DNA from: Pelagibacteraceae bacterium AG-349-E10
GTDB taxonomy: Bacteria; Pseudomonadota; Alphaproteobacteria; HIMB59
Assembly: GCA_003281065.1 (NCBI GenBank)
Contig: QCDA01000001.1
Coordinates: 62,001-126,000, forward strand
DNA length: 64,000 nucleotides
Direction: 5' to 3'
Within the stretch, counting starts at the first letter, position 1, and every line of letters starts with the position of its first letter. Of the stretch, positions 1-8,864 are shown piece by piece. A model generated the notes under the pieces. The model saw nothing but the letters and a program-made list of their open reading frames with translations, searched no databases and was not told the origin of the DNA. Position numbers and translations under genes: made by a program.

Positions 1-1102
1 CTATTGAAACACACTCATTAACTTTGTGCAGGGTTTTGTTAATCGTTCCAAATTCGAAGACAGGACAGACCTCTTGCATAAATCTAGCATCTGATGTTCC
101 ACCTCCAGTATCTTGGCTAGCTTCTAATCCCGTAACATCTTTAATTGCTTTAATACAATGTTTTGTAAATGGATTATCGAAAGATTGGAAAGGCATACCT
201 CTAAAAGTTAATTTCAATTTATACGTACAATTATTTTCAGAGCAAATCTTAGTCAAGTGTTCATCAAAATAGTTTTGTATTTTTTCTTGATCCCAGTTGT
301 CATTAAAGCGCATATCACCAACAGTAATCAATTTTTCAGGTATTACATTCTTTGCCTTGTTATTTAAATTGATTTGAGTAAATTGCAGAGTGGATGGTTC
401 AAAGTATTCTGCACCATCATCAAGTTTTTGATCATCAAAAAACGAGATAACCTTAGACAAACAATGTAGAGGGTTTTGAGCTAGCTGAGGATACGCAGCA
501 TGCCCCTGTTTTCCAATAATTTCAACTTGAACATCCACAGCTCCTTTTCTTCCAACTTTGATCTGATCACCAATTATTTTCTCAGAGGATGACTCAGTGG
601 CTATTGACCCGTCTATTCTTATATTATTTTCCTTCAACCATTTTACGACTTTCTTTACACCATTTACGGAGTCTGCTTCTTCATCCCCAGTTATGATAAA
701 ACTTATTGTGCCATTAAAATCTTTATTTTCCTTAATGAATTTAAAGACACTTACCATGCTAGCTGCCGTACACCCTTTCATATCCTCTGATCCACGACCA
801 TAAAGATATCCATCTTTAATTGTTGGTTCAAAAGGTGGAGTGTCCCAATCCTCTAAGTTACCAGGAGGCACTACATCAACATGACATAAAAAATTAAAAT
901 GTTTTCCATTTGTATTAATTGGACCATAAGTAGCCATGATATTAATTACTTCGTAACTCCCATCTCCATCAAAGTTTAGTTGTTTTGTTGTAAAACCATT
1001 TTCTTCAAATACTCCCATTAAGAAATCAAAAATATCTTGTTTTGCCGGGGTAACGGAGTCGAAAGATATTAATTTTTTTGATAGCTCTATTGTGTCTAAC
1101 AT
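1..1102 (-). CDS. dapE: succinyl-diaminopimelate desuccinylase, C-terminus cut by window edge
   Basis: Hydrolyses N-succinyl-LL-diaminopimelate to succinate and LL-diaminopimelate in the lysine/peptidoglycan branch; a cytoplasmic di-zinc M20-family enzyme. Reading from ATG at 1102, the open frame runs to the window edge (about 367 codons), so only the last few residues are missing. Visible metal ligands are HVD (H74, D76), the bridging Asp in GRGSEDMKG (about D107) and the EE pair in TGDEE (141-142). The C-terminal part contains GGGTSDARF and a late LHKVNE motif, as in the family. The start lies one base after the dapD stop, so the two are surely co-transcribed. Confidence 0.93.
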   Translation of the reverse strand, partial: MLDTIELSKKLISFDSVTPAKQDIFDFLMGVFEENGFTTKQLNFDGDGSYEVINIMATYGPINTNGKHFNFLCHVDVVPPGNLEDWDTPPFEPTIKDGYLYGRGSEDMKGCTAASMVSVFKFIKENKDFNGTISFIITGDEEADSVNGVKKVVKWLKENNIRIDGSIATESSSEKIIGDQIKVGRKGAVDVQVEIIGKQGHAAYPQLAQNPLHCLSKVISFFDDQKLDDGAEYFEPSTLQFTQINLNNKAKNVIPEKLITVGDMRFNDNWDQEKIQNYFDEHLTKICSENNCTYKLKLTFRGMPFQSFDNPFTKHCIKAIKDVTGLEASQDTGGGTSDARFMQEVCPVFEFGTINKTLHKVNECVSI

Positions 1103-1103
1103 T

Positions 1104-1934
1104 TTAATCTCTTAGTAATTCATTGACGGAGGTTTTTGAACGAGTTTTTTCATCAACCGTTTTCACAATCACAACACAGTACAATGATGCATCTCCTTTA
1201 GAACTCGGAAGACTACCTGGAACAACTACAGAATATGGAGGAACCTTCCCCATATATATTTCTTTAGTTTCACGATTATAAATTTTTGTTGAAGCACCAA
1301 TAAATACCCCCATGGATAATACTGATCCCTCTCCAACAATTACACCCTCGGCGACTTCTGACCTCGCACCAATAAAACAATTATCCTCTATTATAACTGG
1401 ATTTGCCTGCAAGGGTTCTAAGACTCCTCCTATGCCTGCACCTCCTGAGATATGACAGTTTTTTCCAACTTGAGCACAAGAACCAACTGTAGCCCAAGTA
1501 TCAACCATAGTTCCTTCATCTACATATGCGCCCAAATTAACAAAACAAGGCATAAGCACAGCACTTTTTGCAATAAATGCAGACCTCCTTACAACACAGT
1601 TAGGAACAGCTCTAAAACCAGCTGACTGAAAATTTTCTGATTTCCAATCTTGGAATTTTGAAGGAACTTTATCCCACCATGAAGTAGAGCCGTCTTTTGC
1701 ACTCGGACCGCCAGTAATTATTTCCATATCTTGAATTCTAAAACTTAAAAGAATTGCTTTTTTAAGCCATTGATTTACATGCCAATCGTTTTCTTTTTTT
1801 TCGCATACTCGAAGCTTTCCCTCATCCAATAAGTTAAGAACACTCTCTACATTTTTTTTTGCTTCATTATCCTCAATAAAATTAATCTGATCTCTTTGAT
1901 CCCATAATTTTTCAATTATATTTTGATGGCTCAT
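1104..1934 (-). CDS. dapD: 2,3,4,5-tetrahydropyridine-2,6-dicarboxylate N-succinyltransferase
   Basis: Transfers succinyl from succinyl-CoA to tetrahydrodipicolinate, the step that feeds the succinylase route whose desuccinylase is encoded just downstream. The 276 residues match the usual family length (about 274). The N-terminal helical part is followed by a left-handed beta-helix of hexapeptide repeats, visible as isoleucine/valine-spaced turns around residues 105-220, with the typical [17 protein letters not shown] and GGVLEPLQA stretches. The ATG start at 1934 sits 7 bases after the HAD gene stop, suggesting one minus-strand transcript with that gene and dapE. Confidence 0.95.
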   Translation of the reverse strand: MSHQNIIEKLWDQRDQINFIEDNEAKKNVESVLNLLDEGKLRVCEKKENDWHVNQWLKKAILLSFRIQDMEIITGGPSAKDGSTSWWDKVPSKFQDWKSENFQSAGFRAVPNCVVRRSAFIAKSAVLMPCFVNLGAYVDEGTMVDTWATVGSCAQVGKNCHISGGAGIGGVLEPLQANPVIIEDNCFIGARSEVAEGVIVGEGSVLSMGVFIGASTKIYNRETKEIYMGKVPPYSVVVPGSLPSSKGDASLYCVVIVKTVDEKTRSKTSVNELLRD

Positions 1935-1941
1935 AATACTT

Positions 1942-2625
1942 TTATATCACGTTTTTTAAAAAATTTTCCAAATCATCAGTAACGTGTGATATGTATCCTT
2001 TTTCATTAATAATTTTTTGAATATCTTCTTGCTGATTGACATCTTTATTTAAGTTGTATTCGAGGTTATTCGTTACCCAAACTGTTTGCCAACCCATTTT
2101 ATGTGGCTCTCTCAAATTAATATGAAGATCCTCAAACATAGCTGTTGAACTATTGTCTAAATTGAATTTATTTTGGAATGAGTCATAAACTTCTTTGTGA
2201 GGTTTTGGCATGTAATCACTCTCAGAAATGTCAAAACATCCATCAAAAATATTAGTCATATGAAGTTTTTCTAAAACTTTTTCCACATGTTCAAAATTAG
2301 CATTTGTAAAAATATACTTTCTTCCATTTAAGCTTTTTAATATTTCAGCTAGAGGTGTGTTAGGTTGAACTACTTCATAATTAATTTGATGTACGTAGTC
2401 CAAATATTCATTAGGATTCACATGATGTTCAATCATAAGACCTCTGAGTGTTGTTCCATATTGATGATAATATTTAGACCTCAGAGCTTGTGCATCTCCA
2501 GAATTTAAATTTAACTTTTCCTCAATAAATTTGCCCATAAGTATGTGTACTTTATCAAACAAACCACACTCCGCTTTATAAAGCGTATTGTCTAAGTCAA
2601 AAACCCAATTTGTTATATTGTTCAT
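1942..2625 (-). CDS. HAD-superfamily pyrimidine 5'-nucleotidase-like hydrolase
   Basis: A 227-residue HAD subfamily IA phosphatase. Motif I is DLDNTLY with the nucleophile D10 and acid/base D12; a serine/threonine-type motif II is in YIFTNA, the lysine motif in [12 protein letters not shown], and motif III in MFEDLHINL. The wording of motif I and the FTNA segment resemble the pyrimidine 5'-nucleotidase branch (SDT1/PHM8-like), common beside dapD in alphaproteobacteria. The natural substrate cannot be read from sequence; a nucleoside monophosphate is likely. It is placed upstream of dapD-dapE on the same strand. Confidence 0.8.
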   Translation of the reverse strand: MNNITNWVFDLDNTLYKAECGLFDKVHILMGKFIEEKLNLNSGDAQALRSKYYHQYGTTLRGLMIEHHVNPNEYLDYVHQINYEVVQPNTPLAEILKSLNGRKYIFTNANFEHVEKVLEKLHMTNIFDGCFDISESDYMPKPHKEVYDSFQNKFNLDNSSTAMFEDLHINLREPHKMGWQTVWVTNNLEYNLNKDVNQQEDIQKIINEKGYISHVTDDLENFLKNVI

Positions 2626-2668
2626 AAGCGTGTTAAACTAATGTTTATTATATAAAAGCCAAGAAGAT

Positions 2669-3244
2669 TTATAAAAATTCAAAAATTTTTTTTTGAATTT
2701 CAAATATGTTTTCGTTTGTTTTTGAACTTACAATGTAGTTTTCAAATTCAGTATTTAAATTATCTAAAAAAGCCGACTTTTCTTTTATTTTTTTGTCACT
2801 TTTTGTATAGCAAATAATAATTTTTTGTTTTATTTGTTTCATCGAGTCAATCATCTCCATGTCTATTTTTTTTGGCCCCAATGAATTATCAATTAATACA
2901 AATATTTTCTTTAAATTTTCACGTGATGTTAAATATTGAGAGACAAGATCTGATATCTGAAATGCCTCCTTTTGAGATATTTTTGCAAATCCATACCCAG
3001 GAAGATCAACAACCATCATTGAGTCCCCGTGATTAAAAAAATTAATTTGTCTTGTTTTACCGGGGGTATTGGAAATGTGTGCCAGTTTTTTCATAAAAAC
3101 TGCATTGATTAAACTAGATTTTCCAACATTTGACCTACCTATGAAAGCTATTTCAGGAAAACTTACATTAGGATATTGACGAGGTTGTGTAGCGCTTAGT
3201 AAAAACTTAGTTTGTTTTTTGAAATAATTTGAGACAAGGCTCAT
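2669..3244 (-). CDS. engB: ribosome biogenesis GTP-binding protein EngB/YsxC
   Basis: A 191-residue cytoplasmic GTPase of the EngB (YihA/YsxC) family, which acts in assembly of the large ribosomal subunit. The G1 P-loop GRSNVGKSS is at residues 36-44, a G2 threonine lies in NTPGKTRQINFF, G3 is DLPGYG and G4 TKSD. The start codon shares one base with the yidC stop (TAATG), a translational coupling arrangement. The order yidC-engB is common in alphaproteobacteria and supports the call. Confidence 0.95.
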   Translation of the reverse strand: MSLVSNYFKKQTKFLLSATQPRQYPNVSFPEIAFIGRSNVGKSSLINAVFMKKLAHISNTPGKTRQINFFNHGDSMMVVDLPGYGFAKISQKEAFQISDLVSQYLTSRENLKKIFVLIDNSLGPKKIDMEMIDSMKQIKQKIIICYTKSDKKIKEKSAFLDNLNTEFENYIVSSKTNENIFEIQKKIFEFL

Positions 3245-4932
3245 TAACTCTTCATAATTTTTCTTTGTATGATGTATTGTTGAGCCATTGATAAAACATT
3301 GTTAGTTGTCCAATAAATAACTAGCCCTGCTGCGAAGCCACCTAAAATGAAAGTAAATACTATTGGCAATAAACCAAAAATTTTGGCCTGCATTTTATCT
3401 ACCGGAGCTGGGTTCAATTTAAATTGAATATACATCGAAATACCCATTAAGATTGGCCAAATTCCAACATTTAGAATTTGCAAAATACCTGGAACGTTCC
3501 ATTCCACAAAACCAAAAAGAGTAAGAGCCCCTAAGGGATCAGGTGCAGAGAGATCATGTACCCATCCTATAAAAGGAGCATGTCTCATCTCAATAGTAAC
3601 AAATAAAACTTTGTACAAGGCAAAAAATACTGGAATCTGTAAAAGTATAGGCAAGCAACCAGCTATAGGATTTGCCTTTTCTCTTTTATATAAAGCCATC
3701 ATTTCTTTTTGCATTCCAGCTCTATCATCTCCGTATTGTTCCTTAAGTCTTTGCATCTCTGGAGCTAGTTTTTTCATTTTTGCCATTGATTTAAACGATT
3801 GCTGAGCAAGAGGAAAAAAACAAATTCTCATCAAAACTGTAAACAGAATTATTGACCAACCAAAGTTTCCTACATACCCATATATAAATTCCAAAACATT
3901 AAAAATAGGTTTTGTTAAAAAATAAAACCAACCAAAATCTACAGAGCGATCAAACCCGTCAAACCCATATTCTTCCATATATTTGTCGATAATATTTACA
4001 ATTTTTGGTCCTGCAAAAATTTTAAAATTATGGGAGATACTCGCATTATTTGAAACAGCTATTCTTTCCCCGACAATATCAGTTTGAAAATTATCTATGT
4101 TATCAACAAAGCTGTAACTATATGTCTGCTGAACAGGTTCGTTTTGGTTAGGGATTATGGCAGTCTGCCAATACTTATCTGTCATCCCGATCCACCCCCC
4201 AACAGAAGAATGTTTAATTTTTTTATCGTCTTTTAAATCGTCATAATCATATTCTTCCAATACCCCATCAGTGATTGACAGGGGACCCTCATGAAGGATG
4301 AAGAAATTTTGCATCTCTGGAATTCCTTGTCTTTTAGATAATCCGTAGGGATATAGGTCAAAAGAAAGACCTGAATTATTTATAACCCTTTGATCAACGC
4401 TAAATAAATAGTTTTCATCAAGAGTAATGATCTTTTCAAAAGTTATATTCTGATCACTAGTCCAAGTCAGTTTTAAAGGTTCATTAACACCAATAGTGTT
4501 TTTATCAGCAATCCAAATACTAGAACTATTAGGTAACTCAATTGTGCTATCAGAGCTTACCCAACCTGTATCTAAATAATAGGCATTATCAGATCCTAAA
4601 GGATTTAAAAATTCAATTAAGTCAGATGTTGGATCTAGTGTTTCCCTAAACTCTTCAAGGATTAGATCATCAATTACTGCTCCATTTAAATTAATAGAGC
4701 CTTTAATTTTAGAGTTATCAAAGCTCACTCTTCCTGTTTGATTTATCAATTCACCTCTATCAGCTAAAACAGTAGACGAGGATTTTTGAATACTGAGATC
4801 AACAAGACTCTCATCATTTGTTTGTTCTTCAGTCATTGGCGTTCTCTCTGGTTGAGGCACTAGTAACTGAAAACCAAAAATAATTGCCATTGAAATAATA
4901 ATAGCTAAGAATAAGTTCTTTTGATTTTCCAT
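3244..4932 (-). CDS. yidC: membrane protein insertase YidC
   Basis: Inserts and folds inner-membrane proteins, alone or with SecYEG. The 562-residue protein has an N-terminal membrane anchor (about residues 7-25), a large periplasmic beta-domain typical of the Gram-negative form, and the conserved C-terminal five-helix insertase core starting near GYVGNFGWSIILFT. The cytoplasmic loop with many Lys/Met residues (KSMAKMKKLAPEMQ) and the segment NPIAGCLPILLQIPVFFALYK-like region are diagnostic. It lies between yidD and engB with spacings of 1 base or an overlap of 1 base. Confidence 0.97.
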   Translation of the reverse strand: MENQKNLFLAIIISMAIIFGFQLLVPQPERTPMTEEQTNDESLVDLSIQKSSSTVLADRGELINQTGRVSFDNSKIKGSINLNGAVIDDLILEEFRETLDPTSDLIEFLNPLGSDNAYYLDTGWVSSDSTIELPNSSSIWIADKNTIGVNEPLKLTWTSDQNITFEKIITLDENYLFSVDQRVINNSGLSFDLYPYGLSKRQGIPEMQNFFILHEGPLSITDGVLEEYDYDDLKDDKKIKHSSVGGWIGMTDKYWQTAIIPNQNEPVQQTYSYSFVDNIDNFQTDIVGERIAVSNNASISHNFKIFAGPKIVNIIDKYMEEYGFDGFDRSVDFGWFYFLTKPIFNVLEFIYGYVGNFGWSIILFTVLMRICFFPLAQQSFKSMAKMKKLAPEMQRLKEQYGDDRAGMQKEMMALYKREKANPIAGCLPILLQIPVFFALYKVLFVTIEMRHAPFIGWVHDLSAPDPLGALTLFGFVEWNVPGILQILNVGIWPILMGISMYIQFKLNPAPVDKMQAKIFGLLPIVFTFILGGFAAGLVIYWTTNNVLSMAQQYIIQRKIMKS

Positions 4933-4933
4933 A

Positions 4934-5170
4934 TTATTTTTTTATTGGGTCGTAACCAGATGATCCTAACGGATTACATTTAAGAATTCTAACCATTCCC
5001 ATTGTTATTCCTTTCAAAACACCAAATTCTTGAATAGCCTCAATTGTATATTCAGAGCATGTTGGTAGATGTCTACAAGTTTTTGGTAACATAGGTGAAA
5101 TAAATAATTGGTAGAATTTAATCGGTGCAATAAAAATTATTTTCCAAACCTTTTTGATATTATTTTTCAT
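4934..5170 (-). CDS. yidD: membrane protein insertion efficiency factor YidD
   Basis: A small (78-residue) inner-leaflet-associated protein that helps YidC-dependent insertion. The family signature is present: YQLFISPML, then [10 protein letters not shown] with the paired cysteines, EAI..FG..KG and the C-terminal [16 protein letters not shown] chose the ATG at 5170. A TTG at 5188 would add six residues but reach deeper into rnpA. Even from 5170 the gene overlaps the rnpA 3' end by 11 bases. Its place between rnpA and yidC is the classic order. Confidence 0.93.
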   Translation of the reverse strand: MKNNIKKVWKIIFIAPIKFYQLFISPMLPKTCRHLPTCSEYTIEAIQEFGVLKGITMGMVRILKCNPLGSSGYDPIKK

Positions 5171-5489
5171 GAGATAAGAATTTTTCAATATCTTGTTTTA
5201 AATCAATAAAAGGTACTTTCAAAACTGTTTTTTTGAGTATTATTACAAATTTGACATGATTTAATGTTTTTATAAGACTGCATGTGCGAATTGCCTCTCT
5301 AGTTCTTCTTTTAGCCCTATTTCTTTCCACAGCATTACCAAGCTTTTTACTAGCTATAATGCCAACTAGAAAAGTTTCTAAATCTGCGTCATGAAGAATA
5401 AAGCCATTAAAACTTGAACTTTTATAGTAGACACCTTTGTTTCTGATTTGAGAAAATTGGGAAGATTTTTTTAGTGTAGGAAGTCTCAA
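5160..5489 (-). CDS. rnpA: ribonuclease P protein component
   Basis: The protein subunit of RNase P, which helps the catalytic RNA trim tRNA 5' leaders. It has 109 residues with the family's RNR motif clearly visible as [18 protein letters not shown] near residues 51-68. The start appears to be TTG at 5489, directly after the L34 gene (3 bases away); no ATG lies nearby in frame. The RNase P RNA gene itself is not seen in this window. Confidence 0.92.
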   Translation of the reverse strand: MRLPTLKKSSQFSQIRNKGVYYKSSSFNGFILHDADLETFLVGIIASKKLGNAVERNRAKRRTREAIRTCSLIKTLNHVKFVIILKKTVLKVPFIDLKQDIEKFLSHEK

Positions 5490-5492
5490 AAA

Positions 5493-5627
5493 TTAAGCAG
5501 ATAGTCTAGATCGACCTTTAGCTCTTCTAGCATTAATGACTTTACGACCACCAACAGTTGACATTCTAGAACGAAATCCATGCCTTCTTTTTCTAACTAA
5601 TTGACTTGGTTGATATGTTCTTTTCAT
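5493..5627 (-). CDS. rpmH: 50S ribosomal protein L34
   Basis: A 44-codon gene read from ATG at 5627. The protein begins [20 protein letters not shown] and continues with the conserved [19 protein letters not shown] ending, so identification is secure despite its size. It is the first gene of the minus-strand series rpmH-rnpA-yidD-yidC-engB, the arrangement found near the replication origin in many bacteria. The 73 bases between its start and panC must hold divergent promoters for both. Confidence 0.97.
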   Translation of the reverse strand: MKRTYQPSQLVRKRRHGFRSRMSTVGGRKVINARRAKGRSRLSA

Positions 5628-5700
5628 TGCTAATCTACCTAAAAAATTGGTTCCTACATTTAACAATTATTGATATGAAGTCAATAAATAAAAACAAATT

Positions 5701-6531
5701 ATGTTGATAATTAAAGACATTTCTAATTTACAGTCATATTTGACTGCTTATCAGAATCGAAAATACTCAATTGGTTTTGTTCCTACTATGGGCGCCCTTC
5801 ATAAGGGACATGGAGAACTGATAAAAAAATCAAAAAATGATAATCACAAAACTATTGTAAGTATTTTTGTAAATGAAAAACAATTTAACAGTAAAGAAGA
5901 TTTTAACTCTTATCCCAGGAATAAGGGCCTTGACTACGATTTTTGCTCTGACAACGACGTAGATCTATTATTTGAACCATCAGCAGAAGAAATTTACAAC
6001 AAAGATGAAACTATTTTAAAAAATACTAACTATAATAATGTTCTTTGTGATAAATACAGAAAAGGACACTTCGATGGTGTAATCACAGTACTAAATAAAT
6101 TTTTTTCAATTGTAAAAAGTAACAAGGTTTATTTTGGTGAAAAAGATTTTCAGCAACTCAAGATAATTGAAAAATTTATTCAAGAAAAATATAAATTTTT
6201 AGAAATAGTATCTGTACCTACAAAAAGAAATGAAGAAGGTATTGCCTATTCATCAAGAAACGAAAAATTAAGTAAAAAACAAATACAAGATTTTGTTAGT
6301 TTTCATCAAAAAGTAGAAAATTTTCTAAAATCTATAGAAAAATCATTTGATATTAGTACTGCAAACCAAAAAGCTAAAGATTTTATTGTCGAACAAGATA
6401 TTGAAGAATTTGATTACTTCGAATTTAGAAATAATGAGGACCTAAGTTTTAATGGTAAAGTTTCTGAGTCGAGACTTTTTTATGCAATCTATAAAGGCAA
6501 AATTAGACTCATTGATAATTTAAAAATTTAG
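5701..6531 (+). CDS. panC: pantothenate synthetase (pantoate-beta-alanine ligase)
   Basis: Joins pantoate and beta-alanine with ATP to make pantothenate for coenzyme A. The 276-residue protein shows the adenylate-forming signatures PTMGALHKGHGEL (HxGH, about residues 28-40), the pantoate/ATP region NKVYFGEKDFQQL, and the KMSKS-like segment SSRNEKLS. The usual aspartate-lysine loop is somewhat divergent and the C-terminal domain is short but present. No panB is adjacent; the gene stands alone, with its 3' end only 2 bases from the tRNA-Arg gene on the other strand. Confidence 0.93.
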   Translation: MLIIKDISNLQSYLTAYQNRKYSIGFVPTMGALHKGHGELIKKSKNDNHKTIVSIFVNEKQFNSKEDFNSYPRNKGLDYDFCSDNDVDLLFEPSAEEIYNKDETILKNTNYNNVLCDKYRKGHFDGVITVLNKFFSIVKSNKVYFGEKDFQQLKIIEKFIQEKYKFLEIVSVPTKRNEEGIAYSSRNEKLSKKQIQDFVSFHQKVENFLKSIEKSFDISTANQKAKDFIVEQDIEEFDYFEFRNNEDLSFNGKVSESRLFYAIYKGKIRLIDNLKI

Positions 6532-6533
6532 AA

Positions 6534-6608
6534 TGGCGGTTCTGCAAGGATTCGAACCCTGAATTCTTGATCCGTAGTCAAGTGTGATATCCGTTTCACC
6601 ACAGAACC
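6534..6608 (-). tRNA. tRNA-Arg (anticodon ACG), with encoded CCA
   Basis: Read on the minus strand it folds as a standard cloverleaf: acceptor GGTTCTG/CAGAACC, D arm GTGA/TCAC, anticodon arm CTTGA-CTACGGA-TCAAG (ACG at positions 34-36), variable AATT, T arm CAGGG-TTCGAAT-CCTTG, discriminator G, then CCA. A34 would need TadA editing to inosine. A TATATA-like -10 box lies just upstream of the 5' end (about 6619-6626). This gene is the intact anchor of the island to its right: its 5' half and promoter flank recur at 9853-9928, and its 5' half recurs at 7716-7752. Confidence 0.95.
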
Positions 6609-6661
6609 ATTAGCTTGATTTATATACTCTTTTTTTAGATAATAAACTTTTATACAATGTT

Positions 6662-6681
6662 CATTACGGACTCATTACGGG
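6662..6681 (+). repeat. twin CATTACGG motif, left (P'-like) arm
   Basis: Two copies of CATTACGG(G/A) spaced three bases apart start 54 bases beyond the tRNA-Arg 5' end and 8 bases before the lyase start codon. The same pair occurs at 7624, 8284 and 9762, always in the same orientation. The lyase translation start follows so closely that the motif occupies its leader. Confidence 0.8.
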
Positions 6682-6688
6682 CAAAACT

Positions 6689-7591
6689 ATGAAAATATTC
6701 TTTCTTCTGTTTATTTTTCTACCCAGTTTAGTACTTGGTTCAAATTTTAATGAAATAAAAAAAGTTTTAAAACAGGATGGTTTTGGAATAATAATGCCTG
6801 AGGAGTTTCATTCTTTAAATTCACCAAAAGCAAAAAATCCTATTTCAGTTAGTGATATTTCAATAATTGGAGACAAATCTATAATGTTTGAAGTAAACAA
6901 CGGAGAGTGTGGAGAAGGGCCTAAATCAAGCGATTGTGATACTGATAGGGAGAGGTCTGAAATATATTATAGTCACGAAAAGTGGAAGGAGGAGAAGTGG
7001 TATAAGTTTTATATTTTGCTTCCAAAAGACTATAACTCTATCGCTCCATCAAAAATGTCACTAATTCAATGGAAAAGACATAATCCATCTAAAGTTTTAG
7101 TTATGTTTCAACACACTCATGCAGGATTGACTTTTAACAGAAACGGGACTTCTTTTGAGGACTCTCACATAGTTTTAAAAAGCAATGATGACCTTTTAGG
7201 ACAATGGACAGAAATAATTTTTAATACTAATTGGCACCCAGATGAAAATAAAGGCTTCATGAGAGTATGGATAGATGGCATTTTAAAAGTTGATTTCAAA
7301 GGAATAAGCAATACATCTGAAGGCGAAGAACTAAACCTTAGGTATGGATTATACGCCTCTGCAATTTCGCGTTACAAAAAAGTATTTAATACCGAGATAA
7401 TTCCACAGCGAGTCATTTATTTTGATGGTGTGAATGCGGAGTCTAAATGTGAAAAGTTACTAGATAAGACTGAATGTAATAAATTACTTTCTCAAACAAT
7501 CGAAAAATATGAATTATTTATGTATGATAAAAATGATAAAAAATTTCATAACCATTCTATTGTTAAATTACCAATAAATTTTTTAAAATAA
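6689..7591 (+). CDS. secreted polysaccharide lyase, heparin-lyase-I-like fold
   Basis: A 300-residue protein with an N-terminal signal peptide (hydrophobic residues 3-17, cleavage near VLGS). The body resembles the Polysacc_lyase family (PF14099, jelly-roll): a Cys-flanked loop with DCDTDRERSEI, then WYKFYILLPKDY, SLIQWKR, WTEIIFNTNWHPDENKG and the strand pair MRVWIDGILKVDFKG followed by RYGLYASAISRY. These match the layout of glucuronan/alginate-type lyase homologues. It probably cleaves an extracellular uronate polysaccharide, or modifies the cell's own surface. The substrate is unknown. It is the sole gene of the first island cassette. Confidence 0.75.
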   Translation: MKIFFLLFIFLPSLVLGSNFNEIKKVLKQDGFGIIMPEEFHSLNSPKAKNPISVSDISIIGDKSIMFEVNNGECGEGPKSSDCDTDRERSEIYYSHEKWKEEKWYKFYILLPKDYNSIAPSKMSLIQWKRHNPSKVLVMFQHTHAGLTFNRNGTSFEDSHIVLKSNDDLLGQWTEIIFNTNWHPDENKGFMRVWIDGILKVDFKGISNTSEGEELNLRYGLYASAISRYKKVFNTEIIPQRVIYFDGVNAESKCEKLLDKTECNKLLSQTIEKYELFMYDKNDKKFHNHSIVKLPINFLK

Positions 7592-7623
7592 AAAAGTTTA
7601 AATTCAAAAAAATATTTTATTTT

Positions 7624-7756
7624 TATTACGGGAACATTACGGGTACATAGATAAAATATTGTTAAAGCTCTATGAAAGGTATTGATAACAAATGAATTAA
7701 AGAAACGTAGGATATCAGTAGTCAAGTGTGATATCCCTTTCACCACAGAACCATTA
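7624..7756. repeat. internal att-like repeat (twin motif plus spacer plus tRNA 5' half)
   Basis: About 133 bases matching 9762-9895 at roughly 88% by hand alignment with one single-base indel. It starts with the twin ATTACGGG motif (7624-7643), continues through a shared spacer of about 70 bases (ATAGATAAAAT, TTGTTAAAGCTCT, AATGAATTAA) and ends with the 5' half of tRNA-Arg. Similarity stops at ACCATTA, before the promoter flank. Confidence 0.85.
7716..7752 (-). pseudogene. partial tRNA-Arg (5' half only), decayed copy
   Basis: Matches the tRNA-Arg gene from the anticodon loop to the 5' end, with two substitutions (CCG to CAG near the anticodon and a G to C change in the D loop). The 3' half and promoter flank are missing, so it cannot make a tRNA. 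It marks an older or scarred recombination junction. Confidence 0.8.
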
Positions 7757-7828
7757 TTTCTATTTTTAAATATATATATTACTCATTTGCAATAAATAAT
7801 ATTTTTTTTAAATGTTATAAGAGTTCAT

Positions 7829-8266
7829 ATGTACATTTATATTAAAAAATTAAGGTTTATATTTCTTTTTTCAATTTTTTTATTCAGTTTTGGATTTTTA
7901 CATTCTGAGGAACATCTCAAAACTAAAATTTCCCCTGTTCTAAAATCTGCAACTACAATATTAGGAAATGAAATATATTATCCTGATGGAAAAGCTGAAA
8001 TAGTGTCATTTATAGTTGAGGTGCCTCCTGGTGGTGTAACTCCAAACCATGTTCATTCTTACCCCGTTTATATTTACATTATGGAAGGAGAGATGACATA
8101 TACTTGGGAAGATGGAACAGTTACTATTTACAAACCTGGTAAGGCATATATAGAGGATAGTAAAAGTGCTCATTACGGAAAAAATTTAGGTGACATAACA
8201 CTCAAAGCGCTGATAGTGGGTATTGGTGCAGAGGGCATAAAGTTTACAACCTCTCCTAAAAATTAA
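7829..8266 (+). CDS. exported single-domain cupin protein
   Basis: A 145-residue protein with an N-terminal hydrophobic export signal (about residues 9-26) and one cupin_2 barrel. The metal-binding motif is visible: TPNHVHSYPVYIYIMEGEMTY (histidines near 73 and 75, glutamate in EGE), and the second motif carries a histidine in KSAHYGKN. The protein resembles small exported cupins of unknown substrate. It is the only gene between the internal att-like repeat and the orphan twin motif, so it probably arrived as a one-gene cassette. Confidence 0.75.
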   Translation: MYIYIKKLRFIFLFSIFLFSFGFLHSEEHLKTKISPVLKSATTILGNEIYYPDGKAEIVSFIVEVPPGGVTPNHVHSYPVYIYIMEGEMTYTWEDGTVTIYKPGKAYIEDSKSAHYGKNLGDITLKALIVGIGAEGIKFTTSPKN

Positions 8267-8283
8267 ACTTTTAGCTATATCTT

Positions 8284-8303
8284 TATTACGGGCTCATTAC
8301 GGG
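8284..8303 (+). repeat. orphan twin CATTACGGG motif
   Basis: ATTACGGG-CTC-ATTACGGG lies 18 bases after the cupin stop codon without any tRNA sequence beside it. The bases before it (TAAACTTTTA) also occur before the left arm at 6662, so it may be a decayed promoter-side arm that separates the cupin and the nuclease cassettes. Confidence 0.7.
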
Positions 8304-8334
8304 CTAAAAATTATTTAAGTTTATATTCTATAAA

Positions 8335-8862
8335 TTAATAAATTTTATCACCTTTTTTAGAGTTACAACTGAAACAAAGTGGTTGTATGTTTTCAATAGT
8401 ATTTTTCCCTCCCTTACTGATTGGGATTATATGGTCCGCAGTCCATGGGACTTTTTTATGTTTTGGTAACTTAATATCTTCCCATCTCAAATTGCAATGA
8501 GGGCACCTATCGTAGTCCCTAAGTTTTTTATTGAACTCTATAGATGTAAAACTACCCTCTGCGTTCATTAATCTTCCTCTACGAGTTTGGGCAAAACCAA
8601 ATTTATTACACTCTTTGCAAGCCGAGAAATATGTTCCCGTAGTACGTCTAGTAAAATTATCTACTTTAATAAATCTTAGACATTTATAACAGGTTCTATG
8701 AGTTTCAGTATGCTTGAGTTTTCTTCTTATATTTTTTCCTAAATGCAATTCTTCATTACAAGACTTACACATTCTGTAGTATTTACCATCTTTTCTTCTG
8801 GTAAATTGAATTAAATCTTTATCTGTTTTGCATTTGTAACAAGTTTGAGAGTTACTTATCAT
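8335..8862 (-). CDS. HNH endonuclease with tandem zinc-ribbon repeats
   Basis: A 175-residue protein. Two similar zinc-binding units come first: C8/C11 with C32/C35, and C58/C61 with C82/C85; both contain an FTRR(K/T) stretch, so they look like an internal duplication. The HNH domain follows: C120/C123, [10 protein letters not shown] (D143, H144), N158, and C163/C166 with the closing asparagine N167. All key residues are present, so it should be an active metal-dependent nuclease. It begins 2 bases after the stop of the PLD gene and is probably its operon partner. Similar architectures occur in phage HNH proteins. DNA target unknown. Confidence 0.85.
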   Translation of the reverse strand: MISNSQTCYKCKTDKDLIQFTRRKDGKYYRMCKSCNEELHLGKNIRRKLKHTETHRTCYKCLRFIKVDNFTRRTTGTYFSACKECNKFGFAQTRRGRLMNAEGSFTSIEFNKKLRDYDRCPHCNLRWEDIKLPKHKKVPWTADHIIPISKGGKNTIENIQPLCFSCNSKKGDKIY

Positions 8863-8864
8863 TA

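Noticed and set aside
5171-5188. Longer yidD start at 5188
   Set aside because: The codon there is TTG, no ribosome site precedes it, and it would deepen the overlap with rnpA; ATG 5170 gives the normal family start.
7546-7746. Minus-strand frame of 66 codons across the internal att-like repeat, similar to one at 9775-9975
   Set aside because: The two peptides resemble each other only because they read through the same tRNA-half repeat. No ribosome site, and the first also runs into the lyase 3' end.
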